A stretch of 49,080 bases of DNA from Bacteroidales bacterium (GCA_017631875.1 JAGBSL010000028.1:1-49080), one strand, 5' to 3'; shown: positions 17,291 to 25,838, counted from the first letter of the stretch. Numbers and translations are program-made. Notes: generated by a model from the letters alone, not told the origin.

Positions 17291-19037
17291 ACTTTCCTAC
17301 AACAGCCTGGGAGATATTGATAAGGAAGTCTCCGATCTTCTCAAGCTCGGCAAGAACGTCCATGTAATATACACCTGTAAGGTAGTTGTAGCTGTCGCTC
17401 TCGATGTTGACGATGTGCTCCTCGCGGAGGTGGTTGCGGCACTCGTTGATGTTATACTCACAGTTCTGAGCATTCGAGATGTCGCGAAGATTCTCGTTCT
17501 TGAGGTTCTCGATCATCACGTCATACGCCTTGATGATCAGGTCACACATCTTGTTAAGACGGTCAAGGATAGTCTTGTCGAATACCTTTCCGTGTGCCTC
17601 CTTTCTCTTGAGGATACGTCCTATAGACTCTCCTGAGTCACCCAGAGACTCCATCTCACCGATGATCTTGTACATCGCCTTGATCCTCTCGGTAGCCTCA
17701 TAGCTGATCTCGTTCTTAGACACCTCGTTGAGATATGTAGCGATCTCATACTCGATCCTGTCTGTAATCTCCTCGTACTTGATCAGCTTGTCGTTAAGGT
17801 CGTCGAACTTCTCCTTGTCCTGCTCGTTTATAGCCTCACGCACATATGTGAAACCGTTGCGGCAGATCTCAGCGAAGTGGATAAGCTCGAGCTTAGCCTC
17901 CTGGAGAGAGAGCTCTGCAGTATGGAGAGGACCACCTGAGATATATTTGAGTCTGTACTTCTCTGCCTCACCCTTAGGCTCCTTGACAAGCCATACGACA
18001 GCCTTCTCGATAAGTGGAGTGAACCATATGAGGATAAGGGTATTTGTTACATTGAAGAGGGTATGGAGCATTGCGATACCGTAAAGAAGCGAATCCTTCA
18101 GATTCGACATCACTGCCGCATCAACAGTCTCTCCGGTCTTTGCAATAGCTGCAAGCTGAGCGCTTGCCGCCATAGGATCCTGGAATCCGAGCTCGGTCAT
18201 GATCATGCAGATCAGCTTCACGATCGGACCGAAGATGCAGAGCACCCAGATTACTCCGATGATATTGAAGATAGTATGGGCGCGAGCCGCTCTCTTTGCA
18301 GAAGTATTAGCTACTGCAGCAGCGATATTTGCAGTGATGGTTGTTCCGATATTCTCACCAAGCACCATCGCAACCGCAAGCTTGAAGTCGATGAGTCCTG
18401 AAGCAGCGAGGAGCATTGTGATCGCCATTGTCGCACTTGACGCCTGGAGGACAATCGTAAGCACCGCACCTGCAACAAGGAAGAGGAGGATAGACCAGAA
18501 GCCGAAACCGTTGATGCTTCCGAAGAAGTTCATCATGCCTGTCTGGTATTCTCCGAGAATCGCATTAGAGCAGTCCTTCATGAAGGTAAGACCCACATAC
18601 ATCACGGCAAATCCCATAAGGAACTGGCCGATGTTCTTCATTGTGGCCTTCTTTGATGAATGGAGAACGAATCCTACTCCCATCATAGGCACTGCGAAAA
18701 GTGCGATATTCACCGAGAATCCGAGTGATGTGATCCACGCTGTAAGTGTAGTTCCGATGTTCGCTCCCATGATAACGCCGATGGCGTTTCCGAGAGTAAG
18801 GAGACCAGCATTCACGAAACTCACCACCATGATGGTTGTCGCAGAAGACGACTGCACGAGGCAGGTCACCACTGTTCCGGTAAGTACGCGCTTGAATGCA
18901 TTAGATGTCATCTTGGCCATGAAAGCCCTGAGTCGGTCTCCTGCAGATTTCTGGAGACCCTCGCTCATGAGTGCCATACCGTAGAGGAACATTGCAAGTC
19001 CTCCGAGTACGGAAAACACATTTAGAAATGTATTCAT
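17274..19037 (-). CDS. Na/Pi cotransporter family protein with C-terminal PhoU-like domain
   Basis: 587 residues. The N-terminal half (about 1-340) is membrane and holds two inverted copies of the NptA/PF02690 repeat with the signature QSSSATT near residue 62 and a matching QASSATM segment in the second repeat. The C-terminal half (about 370-560) is helical and PhoU-like. The family exports or exchanges phosphate with Na+ at the inner membrane. It is the first gene of the minus-strand run that continues through thioredoxin-like, galM, thyA, folA and NSS genes. Confidence 0.92.
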   Translation of the reverse strand: MNTFLNVFSVLGGLAMFLYGMALMSEGLQKSAGDRLRAFMAKMTSNAFKRVLTGTVVTCLVQSSSATTIMVVSFVNAGLLTLGNAIGVIMGANIGTTLTAWITSLGFSVNIALFAVPMMGVGFVLHSSKKATMKNIGQFLMGFAVMYVGLTFMKDCSNAILGEYQTGMMNFFGSINGFGFWSILLFLVAGAVLTIVLQASSATMAITMLLAASGLIDFKLAVAMVLGENIGTTITANIAAAVANTSAKRAARAHTIFNIIGVIWVLCIFGPIVKLICMIMTELGFQDPMAASAQLAAIAKTGETVDAAVMSNLKDSLLYGIAMLHTLFNVTNTLILIWFTPLIEKAVVWLVKEPKGEAEKYRLKYISGGPLHTAELSLQEAKLELIHFAEICRNGFTYVREAINEQDKEKFDDLNDKLIKYEEITDRIEYEIATYLNEVSKNEISYEATERIKAMYKIIGEMESLGDSGESIGRILKRKEAHGKVFDKTILDRLNKMCDLIIKAYDVMIENLKNENLRDISNAQNCEYNINECRNHLREEHIVNIESDSYNYLTGVYYMDVLAELEKIGDFLINISQAVVGKYEHEN

Positions 19038-19064
19038 ATAAGATTATGGTTGTTTTTATTTGCT

Positions 19065-19092
19065 CAAACTTAATGGGGCAATTAGGTACAAA
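19065..19092 (-). promoter_or_regulatory. Candidate promoter of the Na/Pi transporter operon
   Basis: Minus-strand TAAGTTTG (19072 to 19065) fits TAnnTTTG. TTTG lies 16 bases upstream (19092 to 19089), and the adjacent T-run permits 18-19 spacing. It precedes the ATG at 19037 by about 28 bases. Confidence 0.45.
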
Positions 19093-19107
19093 AATATAAA
19101 AAAATAT

Positions 19108-19115
19108 TAGATTTG
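19108..19115 (+). promoter_or_regulatory. -7 promoter box of the large surface protein gene
   Basis: TAGATTTG is an exact -7 box ending 4 bases before the ATG at 19120, so the mRNA would be leaderless or nearly so. No TTTG is found at the right distance upstream. Confidence 0.35.
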
Positions 19116-19119
19116 CGTT

Positions 19120-22100
19120 ATGAATGTCATAAAAAGAATAATACTTCTGCTCGCCCTGATGCTCCCTATGTCAGCATCTGCGCAATTCTTCGTGACAGGC
19201 GATGACCCCGGAAGACTCAAATGGAATTTCATAGATACAGAAAGCTACAGGGTAATATATCCGCAGGGATCGGATTCCCTTGCATTCACTTACGCACGCA
19301 AGCTTGAAATATACAAGATACCCGTATCCCGCTCGTCAGGTTATGTTACAGGCCAGGGTGACGGTAAGATCATGCCGGTGGTTATCCATGCCTACAACGA
19401 CGCAAACGGCTCTGTAGCATGGGCCCCAAAGCGCATGGACATGTTCGCCGTGCCTTCGGCATACGACCCCGAACCGTTTCCATGGAGCACCATGCTCTCG
19501 GTCCATGAATCCCGCCATGTCACACAGATGCAGTTCGGACTGACCGAAAGGCAGAAACCCGGCAAGTGGTTCCTCGGCGAAGGATGGAACATAATCACCT
19601 TCCTGCTCTATCCCGGCACAGCAAAGACTGAAGGCGACGCTGTCGTTGCAGAAACCGCCCTCACCCCTTCTGGAAGAGGCCGAATGGCCGATTTCCTGAA
19701 CTATTTCTGGGTGGCGTTCGACCAGGGTGACCACAGGAAATGGTTCCAGTGGAGATTCGTCTCGCAGCAGAGATATTCCCCTACATATTACGCTCTCGGC
19801 TACATGACCATAGGCGGATTCAGATATGTCTATGACTATCCGCTCCTTGTAAGCGATGCCCTGCACCACTCGGCAGCCCACCCGGGCGCACTCGGCTGCA
19901 TCTTCGACGCAAGCAAGAAAGTAACTGGCAAGAAATGGGAAGATATGTGGCAGGAGGTCAGCCGTTCGATGTTCGACCTATGGAAGACGGACGCCGAGCT
20001 AAGGGCCCCTTACATTCCTTATGAAAGGGTACTCCCCGAAACATCAAGATACACGGACTACTCCGGAAACCTCATCGTAGGCAAGGACATATACACCATC
20101 AAGCAAGGTCATGTAGACGCTCCTACCCTGGTAAAGATAGACAGTACAGGAGTGGAGCATAGGGTACGCAGCTTTGCATACAGCACCAGCGGACTGCGAT
20201 ACGACGCTGAGTCCGGCAGAATCTGGTGGAGCGAGAACATTCCAGACAAGAGATGGTCATTGAAATCAGGCTCAGCAGTTCGCTTCATCGACGGTGATGG
20301 AAAGACCCGCACTGTCCGCAGGGACCAGCTGCTTTATAATCCTGTAAGCTCGCGCGGTAATACGGCAGTAGTCAGATACCACACTGACGGACACTCGTCG
20401 CTGGAGATTCTTGACGGTGCTGATGGAAAGACGCTGACAAGCATCGAGGCACCGGACTCATTGCAGCTCGTAGAGACTGCATGGCTTGGTGACCATATAT
20501 ATATGACAGCGGTTTCCGAAAACGGATATGGTATATACGAAGCCGACCTTGATAATGGGTCCATCATACAGACCCTCAACCCTCAGCCGGTTATGATCAA
20601 GGACTTCGGAGTATGGGGAGACGAGCTGATCTTTGCATGCGACAGGACTGGAGTCCATGAGCTTTATCATTTCGATCCTTCGTCAGGCGAGCTTCGCCAG
20701 AAGACGTCAACACGCTACGGAGCATACGATTTCCAGTATAGCGAGGATGAAAAATACCTGTACTTTTCATCCCAGACCATGATGGGAAAAAACCTCTTCC
20801 GCACACCTGTGGACTCGCTTTTCGACAGACCTGTAAAGTTTGACAGCCTGTATAAATATCCTATAGCAGAGAAGATAACCCAGCAGGAGAAGGAACTGGC
20901 ACGCCAGCAGGGATTCTCCGATGCTGTAACCATTGCTGAGGAGGATGTAGAGGTATCGGAGCCTAAGCGCTACCGCAAGGTGCCGCACATGTTCAACCTG
21001 CACACATGGTTCCCGGCATACGTCAGCGTCGACAACATCATGAACAACCTTTCGTTCGATCCGGTATGGCAGACCATCTCTCTTGGAGTTTCAGGAGTGA
21101 TGCAGAACCACCTGTCTACAGCTACCGGAGAAGTCGGATATTCTGCCCACAAGGACTCATACGACCCGTCGAAATGGAGACATTCCGGACATTTCAAGTT
21201 CACATATTCGGGTCTCTACCCTATCTTCCAGTTCTCCGTCGACTTCAATGACAGAAGCGCAAGACAGTTCTACACTTATGCTGAAATGAAAAGCGGAAAC
21301 GTCTTCATGGTGGATTCGCGCGAACTTGATGTACCGTCTTTCAATGGAAGCGTCAGCATGTATATACCGTTCAACTTATCATCGGGAGGATGGAACAAGG
21401 GCATAATCCCTAAGCTGTCATACTCTATCACGAACGACGTATTCAATACAGGTGTAATCATGACAGAGATGCCTGAATTCGGAGGTCCGATGTCATTTGC
21501 AGGATACCAGGAAGGCAAATATAAGCTTCTACAGCAGGCTACGGCTTCCGTCAGAGGATACACCATGCTCAGCACCGCCAACTCGCAGGTCTACCCTCGC
21601 TGGGGTATCGGAGCGGAGCTCGGAGCAGTATCCCGCCTTGATGCATACAAGGTGTTCTCACCAATGGGATATGTATACACATACGGATATGCGCCTGGAT
21701 TCATAAGAACACAGGGATTCAAGTTCACGGCCATGTGGCAGAGAAAGCTGCGTGAAGACTCTCCTTTCAGCCAGCAGATCGTAAGCGTGCTTCCGAGAGG
21801 ATTCGAAGGAAGCGCGGGGCTTGGAAACCACCTCTCGCTGTATAACAGGAATCTGGTGAAGGTCACTGCGGATTATGCAATTCCTATCCATATCGGAGAC
21901 GTGACGGTTGCAGGCAACCTGCTTGCCATCAAGAGACTGGTAGCATACCCGCATTTCGACTATACATTCATAGGTAAGGAAGGACTCTGGTCGGCAGGAC
22001 TTGACCTGACGGCAGACCTCCACGCCATACTGACCCTCGAATGGCCATGTTCTGTAGGACTCACCTTCTCATGGAACGGCGGTTCCGCATGGGATAGTCT

Positions 22101-22164
22101 CACAGCAAAGGAAATATCAATGAACAAATGGTTCCTCGGACCAATATTTAACGTATCATTCTAA
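19120..22164 (+). CDS. Large exported protein: metallopeptidase-like head, beta-propeller, outer membrane barrel
   Basis: 1014 residues. Signal peptide ends at SASAQ (residues 18-22). Residues about 25-300 contain HESRH (His129-Glu130-His133), the HExxH zinc motif, followed by a GEG at 153-155 and TEGDAVVAE at 170-178, which could supply the third ligand, as in peptidase-MA-like gluzincins. The middle (about 310-600) has repeated short beta-strand patterns with aromatic and aspartate residues as in TolB/DPP4-type propellers. The last ~370 residues alternate polar and hydrophobic residues and end in NVSF, as outer membrane barrels do. I do not recognise a named family. Probably a surface-anchored protease or a catalytically altered relative. 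Confidence 0.7.
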   Translation: MNVIKRIILLLALMLPMSASAQFFVTGDDPGRLKWNFIDTESYRVIYPQGSDSLAFTYARKLEIYKIPVSRSSGYVTGQGDGKIMPVVIHAYNDANGSVAWAPKRMDMFAVPSAYDPEPFPWSTMLSVHESRHVTQMQFGLTERQKPGKWFLGEGWNIITFLLYPGTAKTEGDAVVAETALTPSGRGRMADFLNYFWVAFDQGDHRKWFQWRFVSQQRYSPTYYALGYMTIGGFRYVYDYPLLVSDALHHSAAHPGALGCIFDASKKVTGKKWEDMWQEVSRSMFDLWKTDAELRAPYIPYERVLPETSRYTDYSGNLIVGKDIYTIKQGHVDAPTLVKIDSTGVEHRVRSFAYSTSGLRYDAESGRIWWSENIPDKRWSLKSGSAVRFIDGDGKTRTVRRDQLLYNPVSSRGNTAVVRYHTDGHSSLEILDGADGKTLTSIEAPDSLQLVETAWLGDHIYMTAVSENGYGIYEADLDNGSIIQTLNPQPVMIKDFGVWGDELIFACDRTGVHELYHFDPSSGELRQKTSTRYGAYDFQYSEDEKYLYFSSQTMMGKNLFRTPVDSLFDRPVKFDSLYKYPIAEKITQQEKELARQQGFSDAVTIAEEDVEVSEPKRYRKVPHMFNLHTWFPAYVSVDNIMNNLSFDPVWQTISLGVSGVMQNHLSTATGEVGYSAHKDSYDPSKWRHSGHFKFTYSGLYPIFQFSVDFNDRSARQFYTYAEMKSGNVFMVDSRELDVPSFNGSVSMYIPFNLSSGGWNKGIIPKLSYSITNDVFNTGVIMTEMPEFGGPMSFAGYQEGKYKLLQQATASVRGYTMLSTANSQVYPRWGIGAELGAVSRLDAYKVFSPMGYVYTYGYAPGFIRTQGFKFTAMWQRKLREDSPFSQQIVSVLPRGFEGSAGLGNHLSLYNRNLVKVTADYAIPIHIGDVTVAGNLLAIKRLVAYPHFDYTFIGKEGLWSAGLDLTADLHAILTLEWPCSVGLTFSWNGGSAWDSLTAKEISMNKWFLGPIFNVSF

Positions 22165-22166
22165 TC

Positions 22167-22829
22167 ATGTCAATCATCAATGAAGCACTGGCACCATGCA
22201 GCAAATGCGGCCAGCAGACCAAAGTAACAGTCTACAGAAGCATAAACATATCAGAAAACCCCGAGCTCAAGGCTAAGGTAAAGGACGGTTCCCTTTTCCT
22301 TTGGGAATGCCCCCACTGCGGACAGGTAAACCTCGCCAAGTACGAGACCCTCTATCATGACCCTGCAGCTAAGCTCATGGTATGGCTCCTCCCTGCCGGA
22401 GAAATCTCCGAAACCCAGATGCAGGCGATCACAATGCACACAAAGGCAATGGGAGGCTATACACTCCGCCGTGTAAACGACATGGGATCGCTGATGGAAA
22501 AGGTGCTTATCAACGATGCTGGTCTTGACGATATCGTGCTGGAGATGTGCAAGTACGTGACCAAACTGGAAATGCTCCAGAAGAGCGTTCCGGCAGAGCA
22601 GAAGGATGAGTTCATGGCAGCCACATTCCACTTCTACAAATCAGAAGGCGAGGACGACGCACGCATCCTCACATTCATGTATGGTCTCGACGGACAGATG
22701 CTCGGAGTCAACATCGGCTGGAATGTCTATCAGGACTGCGCAGGCATCCTCGAGCGCAACCCACAGATCCGCCCTGCCGACGGCTTCGAAAAGATCGACG
22801 CTGACTGGCTTTCATCTAAACTCGCGTAA
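22167..22829 (+). CDS. CpXC domain zinc protein
   Basis: 220 residues, starting 2 bases after the large surface protein gene and so co-transcribed. Two Cys pairs, CSKCGQ near residue 11 and CPHCGQ near residue 50, form the CpXC-type zinc ribbon. The remaining helical region has no recognised motif. There is no signal peptide. The biochemical role of CpXC proteins is unknown. The pairing with the surface protein may be only positional. Confidence 0.8.
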   Translation: MSIINEALAPCSKCGQQTKVTVYRSINISENPELKAKVKDGSLFLWECPHCGQVNLAKYETLYHDPAAKLMVWLLPAGEISETQMQAITMHTKAMGGYTLRRVNDMGSLMEKVLINDAGLDDIVLEMCKYVTKLEMLQKSVPAEQKDEFMAATFHFYKSEGEDDARILTFMYGLDGQMLGVNIGWNVYQDCAGILERNPQIRPADGFEKIDADWLSSKLA

Positions 22830-22843
22830 TTTTCAAAAAAATA

Positions 22844-22958
22844 ATACCATCGTGACACGTTTTGACTTAAATGTGTCACGATGGTATCTATTTTGGGTTA
22901 TATCTACTATTTTTCCGTACCATCGTTAGAAAATTTACGGATATTATTTAACGATGGT
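22844..22958. repeat. Two related hairpins sharing the half-site ACCATCGT
   Basis: Hairpin 1 has perfect 15-bp arms (22844-22858 ATACCATCGTGACAC; 22873-22887) around a 14-base loop. Hairpin 2 has perfect 10-bp arms (22919-22928 ACCATCGTTA; 22949-22958) around a 20-base loop. Both sit in the gap between two convergent genes; neither has a clear T-tail, so they are not ordinary terminators. Confidence 0.7.
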
Positions 22959-22973
22959 CAGCAAAGAGTAGCT

Positions 22974-24110
22974 TTATACTAGCCTGCGGGCGCCGTCGCT
23001 GATGACGACTGGAATCTCTACTGGCTCGTGGCCGTATTTCTCTGCGAATGATGCCTTAGCCTTTGCGATAAATGCGTCGTAGAGCTCTGCCTTCACGAGG
23101 TTGATGGTGCAGCCGCCGAAGCCGCCTCCCATGATGCGCGAACCTGTCACGCCGCACTCCTGAGCCACTGTAGCGAGGAAGTCAAGCTCTTCGCATGATA
23201 CCTCATAGTCCTTTGACATGCCCCAGTGAGTCTCGTACATGCGGGCTCCTACTGTCTCATAATCGCCCTTCTCAAGAGCCTCGCACACGTCGAGAACTCG
23301 CTTCTCTTCACCGATCACATAACGTGCACGGAGGTAGTCCTCCTCTGAAATCTGATCCTTGATAGCATCAAGCTGCTCCATTGTAGCGCCACGGAGGAAC
23401 TCCTGGCCGAGAACCTTTGCAACACGCTCGCATGATGCGCGGCGGTCATTGTATGGAGAGCCTACGAGTTCGTGCTTTACACGTGAGTTGAGGAGAACGA
23501 GCTTGTAACCGTACTGCTCAGGATCGAATGGGAAATATTCAAACTCCATAGAGCGGCAGTCAAGGCGCATGAGGTGGCCAGCCTTGCCGAAGATGGAAGC
23601 GAACTGGTCCATGATACCGCACTTCACGCCGCAATAGTTATGCTCTGTGCTCTGGCCGATGCGGGCGAGTTCGAACTTGTCGATTCCGAGGTTGAAGAGC
23701 TCATTGAGAGCGTTTGCGAATGTGCTCTCGAGAGCTGCTGACGAAGACATGCCTGCTCCGAGAGGAACATCACCTGCGAATACTGTATCGAATCCACCGA
23801 TGACACCGCCTCTCTTCTGGATCTCGCGGCATACACCGAAGATGTAACGAGCCCATGCCTGTACCGGTGCGTCCTCCTCATTGAGGCCGAACTCGCAGTA
23901 CTCGTCGAGGTCAAGTGCAAACGCGCGCACTGTCTTTGTACCGTTAAGCTTGATCTCAGCGATCATTCCCTTGTCGATGGCGCCAGGGAACACGAAACCT
24001 CCATTATAGTCAGTATGCTCACCTATGAGGTTGATACGTCCTGCCGATGCGTAGAAAACGCCTTCTGTCTGGAAGAGAGTCTGGAACTTCTCTGTTATTC
24101 TTGTTTTCAT
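22974..24110 (-). CDS. galK: Galactokinase
   Basis: 378 residues. Phosphorylates alpha-D-galactose at C1 with ATP, the first committed step of the Leloir pathway. GHMP-kinase motifs are all present: GRINLIGEHTDYNGG (about 24-38, galactokinase signature), PLGAGMSSSAALE (ATP loop, near 116-128), the base-containing GIMDQFAS segment, and GGGFGGCTINLV near the C-terminus. It has its own promoter inside the end of the upstream EEP-family gene. No galT or galactose permease is adjacent; galM lies 7 kb away. Confidence 0.97.
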   Translation of the reverse strand: MKTRITEKFQTLFQTEGVFYASAGRINLIGEHTDYNGGFVFPGAIDKGMIAEIKLNGTKTVRAFALDLDEYCEFGLNEEDAPVQAWARYIFGVCREIQKRGGVIGGFDTVFAGDVPLGAGMSSSAALESTFANALNELFNLGIDKFELARIGQSTEHNYCGVKCGIMDQFASIFGKAGHLMRLDCRSMEFEYFPFDPEQYGYKLVLLNSRVKHELVGSPYNDRRASCERVAKVLGQEFLRGATMEQLDAIKDQISEEDYLRARYVIGEEKRVLDVCEALEKGDYETVGARMYETHWGMSKDYEVSCEELDFLATVAQECGVTGSRIMGGGFGGCTINLVKAELYDAFIAKAKASFAEKYGHEPVEIPVVISDGARRLV

Positions 24111-24146
24111 TTCTATATGGTTATTAGTTTATTCTATAAAATCCTT

Positions 24147-24177
24147 CAAAGATATCAATAACCGCCGAAAATACAAA
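24147..24177 (-). promoter_or_regulatory. Promoter of galK
   Basis: On the minus strand TTTG (24177 to 24174), 19 bases, TATCTTTG (24154 to 24147): a full consensus match. It overlaps the last codons of the EEP-family gene and lies 36 bases upstream of the galK ATG. Confidence 0.7.
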
Positions 24178-25123
24178 GAACAATCGGACAATGATCGCTC
24201 ACTCCCCCGACATATCGTGGCCCGGAATAAGTCCTTAGGGGCTTCATGCCGGGATATTTCTTTTCGTATGTCATGAGGAAAGGTATCTGGAGGATCTCCA
24301 TTTCGGATCCTGCCGCCAGTTCTTCAGACACCAAGAACATATCGATAAGTTCCCATACACCCTGATATCTGATGGTGCCGTAACCTTCCGTAAAAAGTCC
24401 ATCCGCCATATTTACCAAAGCACCCTCAAGAAGACTAAACTGCTCACCGTACGGAGTATCGTTGAAGTCTCCCATTGCCACAACCGGAACACCAGGGTCT
24501 GCAATTTCCAAGGAATCACACAGTCCCCTCAGCGCCGCCATGGCGGCATTTCGCCTTGACGAGGACTCCTCGGCACCTCCGTATTTGGACGGATGATGAC
24601 ACACTATCATATTTATCTTCTGCCCCATTACATCTTCTAGACACACCTGGAGCATATCCCTTGTGGACATCTTTTCACCATCCGCAACGGGCACCTTCAA
24701 AGAATGGGAAACCGCCTTAAAAACGGATTCACGATAAAGCAAAGCGACATCGATTCCCCTTCTGTCGCCCGAATCGAAATGCACTATCTTATAATCATAT
24801 TTACGCAGCAAGGTATTGTTCAGCAACTTCCACAGCACCCATCTGTTCTCGACCTCAGCAAGACCGATCACATCCGGCATCTTTCCATATTCGTCTGCTA
24901 TCCAAAGCACTGACTTGGCGATATCATCACATTTAGTCTGAAATTTCCTTTTACTCCAATGTCTCGCGCCATAAGATGAAAACTCCCTGTCTGACTCCCC
25001 CGTTCCCTGGTCCACATGATCAAAGAAATTCTCCACATTCCAGAACATCACCACAAGCGAATCCTGACCGTAAACATATTGACTAAAAACTGTCAGTAAC
25101 ATAAACACTATGAACCTTTTCAT
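24155..25123 (-). CDS. Secreted endonuclease/exonuclease/phosphatase (EEP) family protein
   Basis: 322 residues. A signal peptide (about 1-19, ending YVYGQ) sends it to the periplasm or outside. EEP-fold motifs are in order: MFWNVENFF (metal-binding Asn/Glu start), LAEVENR, the CHHPSKYGG segment, MGDFNDTP (catalytic Asp/Asn) and the closing VSDHCPIV (His). The family cleaves phosphodiesters of nucleic acids or lipids; the substrate here is unknown. The region upstream of its start is filled with palindromic repeats. Confidence 0.88.
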   Translation of the reverse strand: MKRFIVFMLLTVFSQYVYGQDSLVVMFWNVENFFDHVDQGTGESDREFSSYGARHWSKRKFQTKCDDIAKSVLWIADEYGKMPDVIGLAEVENRWVLWKLLNNTLLRKYDYKIVHFDSGDRRGIDVALLYRESVFKAVSHSLKVPVADGEKMSTRDMLQVCLEDVMGQKINMIVCHHPSKYGGAEESSSRRNAAMAALRGLCDSLEIADPGVPVVAMGDFNDTPYGEQFSLLEGALVNMADGLFTEGYGTIRYQGVWELIDMFLVSEELAAGSEMEILQIPFLMTYEKKYPGMKPLRTYSGPRYVGGVSDHCPIVLCIFGGY

Positions 25124-25174
25124 ATTACATTTCTATTTTACAGATTCTTGCGCATTCGCTCCAGCGACTTCGTC

Positions 25175-25212
25175 GATTAGCCACGGCTTCTGCGAAGCCT
25201 CGCAATGACGTA
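25175..25212. repeat. Palindromic repeat R1 (GCCACG...CGCAATGACG family)
   Basis: Starts GATTAGCCACGGCTTC and ends CTCGCAATGACGTA. GGCTTC/GAAGCC forms an inner hairpin. Nearly the same as R3 at 25592-25630. A degraded relative (AGATTCTTGCGCATTCGCTCC has 21 bases; only its flanks are conserved) appears to precede it at about 25143-25163. It faces R2 in inverted orientation. Confidence 0.75.
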
Positions 25213-25263
25213 AAACTCAGTACAAAGAACTTCAAAAACACCAATGAAGTGCAAAGTATGTCA

Positions 25264-25629
25264 TACGTCATTGCGAGGAGCGAAGCGACGTGGCAATCTG
25301 CGGCATAAGATCTTTTCTATCAGGATTCATCAAATCAATCATCTTATCCTTTCTTGATCGAGACCATGATTTTATCTGTTTCTCGCGAGATATAGCTTCA
25401 TCAATACTGCTATATTCTTCATAATAAACTAATTTATGACAATGATACCTTGTAGTAAAAGACTTAGTGTCTGGAGTTCTATGCTCTAATACTCTCCTTT
25501 CTATATTATTTGTAACACCAACATATATCGTAGAATTTGATGTATTGCTCATAACGTAAATAAAATATTTATCCATTCCATTTTGTTTTAAAGATTGCCA
25601 CGGCTTCTGCGAAGCCTCGCAATGACGTA
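25264..25629 (-). mobile_element. Candidate 366-base GIY-YIG element with 15-bp perfect terminal inverted repeats
   Basis: The ends read TACGTCATTGCGAGG (25264-25278) and CCTCGCAATGACGTA (25615-25629), perfect inverse complements. They are the outer parts of 36-39-base repeats R2 (25264-25299) and R3 (25592-25630), which match less well further in. The only gene inside is a GIY-YIG nuclease whose stop codon and last 11 residues lie in R2. No obvious target-site duplication flanks it (left TGTCA, right TAAAT). Treating it as mobile is an inference; the repeats and the gene position are seen directly. Confidence 0.5.
25268..25576 (-). CDS. GIY-YIG endonuclease domain protein
   Basis: 102 residues, a single GIY-YIG domain of the YhbQ/UPF0213 type. 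The motif is FIYV (5-8) and IYVGV (17-21), the catalytic Arg is in NIERRVLEH (about residue 27) and the metal-binding Glu is in ISREKQIKSW (Glu65). This family cuts DNA using one metal ion; small stand-alone members have poorly known biological roles. The usual end, near NPDRKDL, is here followed by MPQIATSLRSSQ, which is a translation of the flanking repeat R2 rather than family sequence. That tail suggests the gene and repeat have been joined for some time or that the gene end was replaced by insertion. Confidence 0.85.
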   Translation of the reverse strand: MDKYFIYVMSNTSNSTIYVGVTNNIERRVLEHRTPDTKSFTTRYHCHKLVYYEEYSSIDEAISREKQIKSWSRSRKDKMIDLMNPDRKDLMPQIATSLRSSQ

Positions 25630-25630
25630 T
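25592..25630. repeat. Palindromic repeat R3, right end of the GIY-YIG unit
   Basis: Starts AGATTGCCACGGCTTC and ends CTCGCAATGACGTAT. ATTGC/GCAAT form outer arms and GGCTTC/GAAGCC form inner arms. It lies 16 bases upstream of the GIY-YIG start codon. Confidence 0.8.
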
Positions 25631-25660
25631 AAATTACTACATAAAGACTACATTGTAATA

Positions 25661-25684
25661 ACTGCGAAGTCTCGCAATGACGTA
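25661..25684. repeat. Partial palindromic repeat R4
   Basis: ACTGCGAAGTCTCGCAATGA followed by CGTA matches the right half of R3. The left half is missing. It lies between the GIY-YIG unit and ychF; the rest of that gap is AT-rich and holds only the ychF promoter. Confidence 0.65.
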
Positions 25685-25779
25685 AAACAATTCCATCCTA
25701 CAAGTCACTGCAAAAGTGGAATGAAAAGACGGAAAAGTGTTTAAAAAACAGAAAAATGTCGTTTAAAAAAGAGAAATAA

Positions 25780-25812
25780 TTTAAAGAAAAAGAAAAAGTT
25801 AGCGTAAATTTG
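25780..25812 (+). promoter_or_regulatory. Candidate promoter of ychF
   Basis: TAAATTTG (25805-25812) is an exact -7 box. The -33 position has TTTA (25780-25783), 21 bases away. The ATG at 25839 follows after 26 bases. Confidence 0.55.
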
Positions 25813-25838
25813 CGCCCTGATTTAAAAGAAGATAGAAA

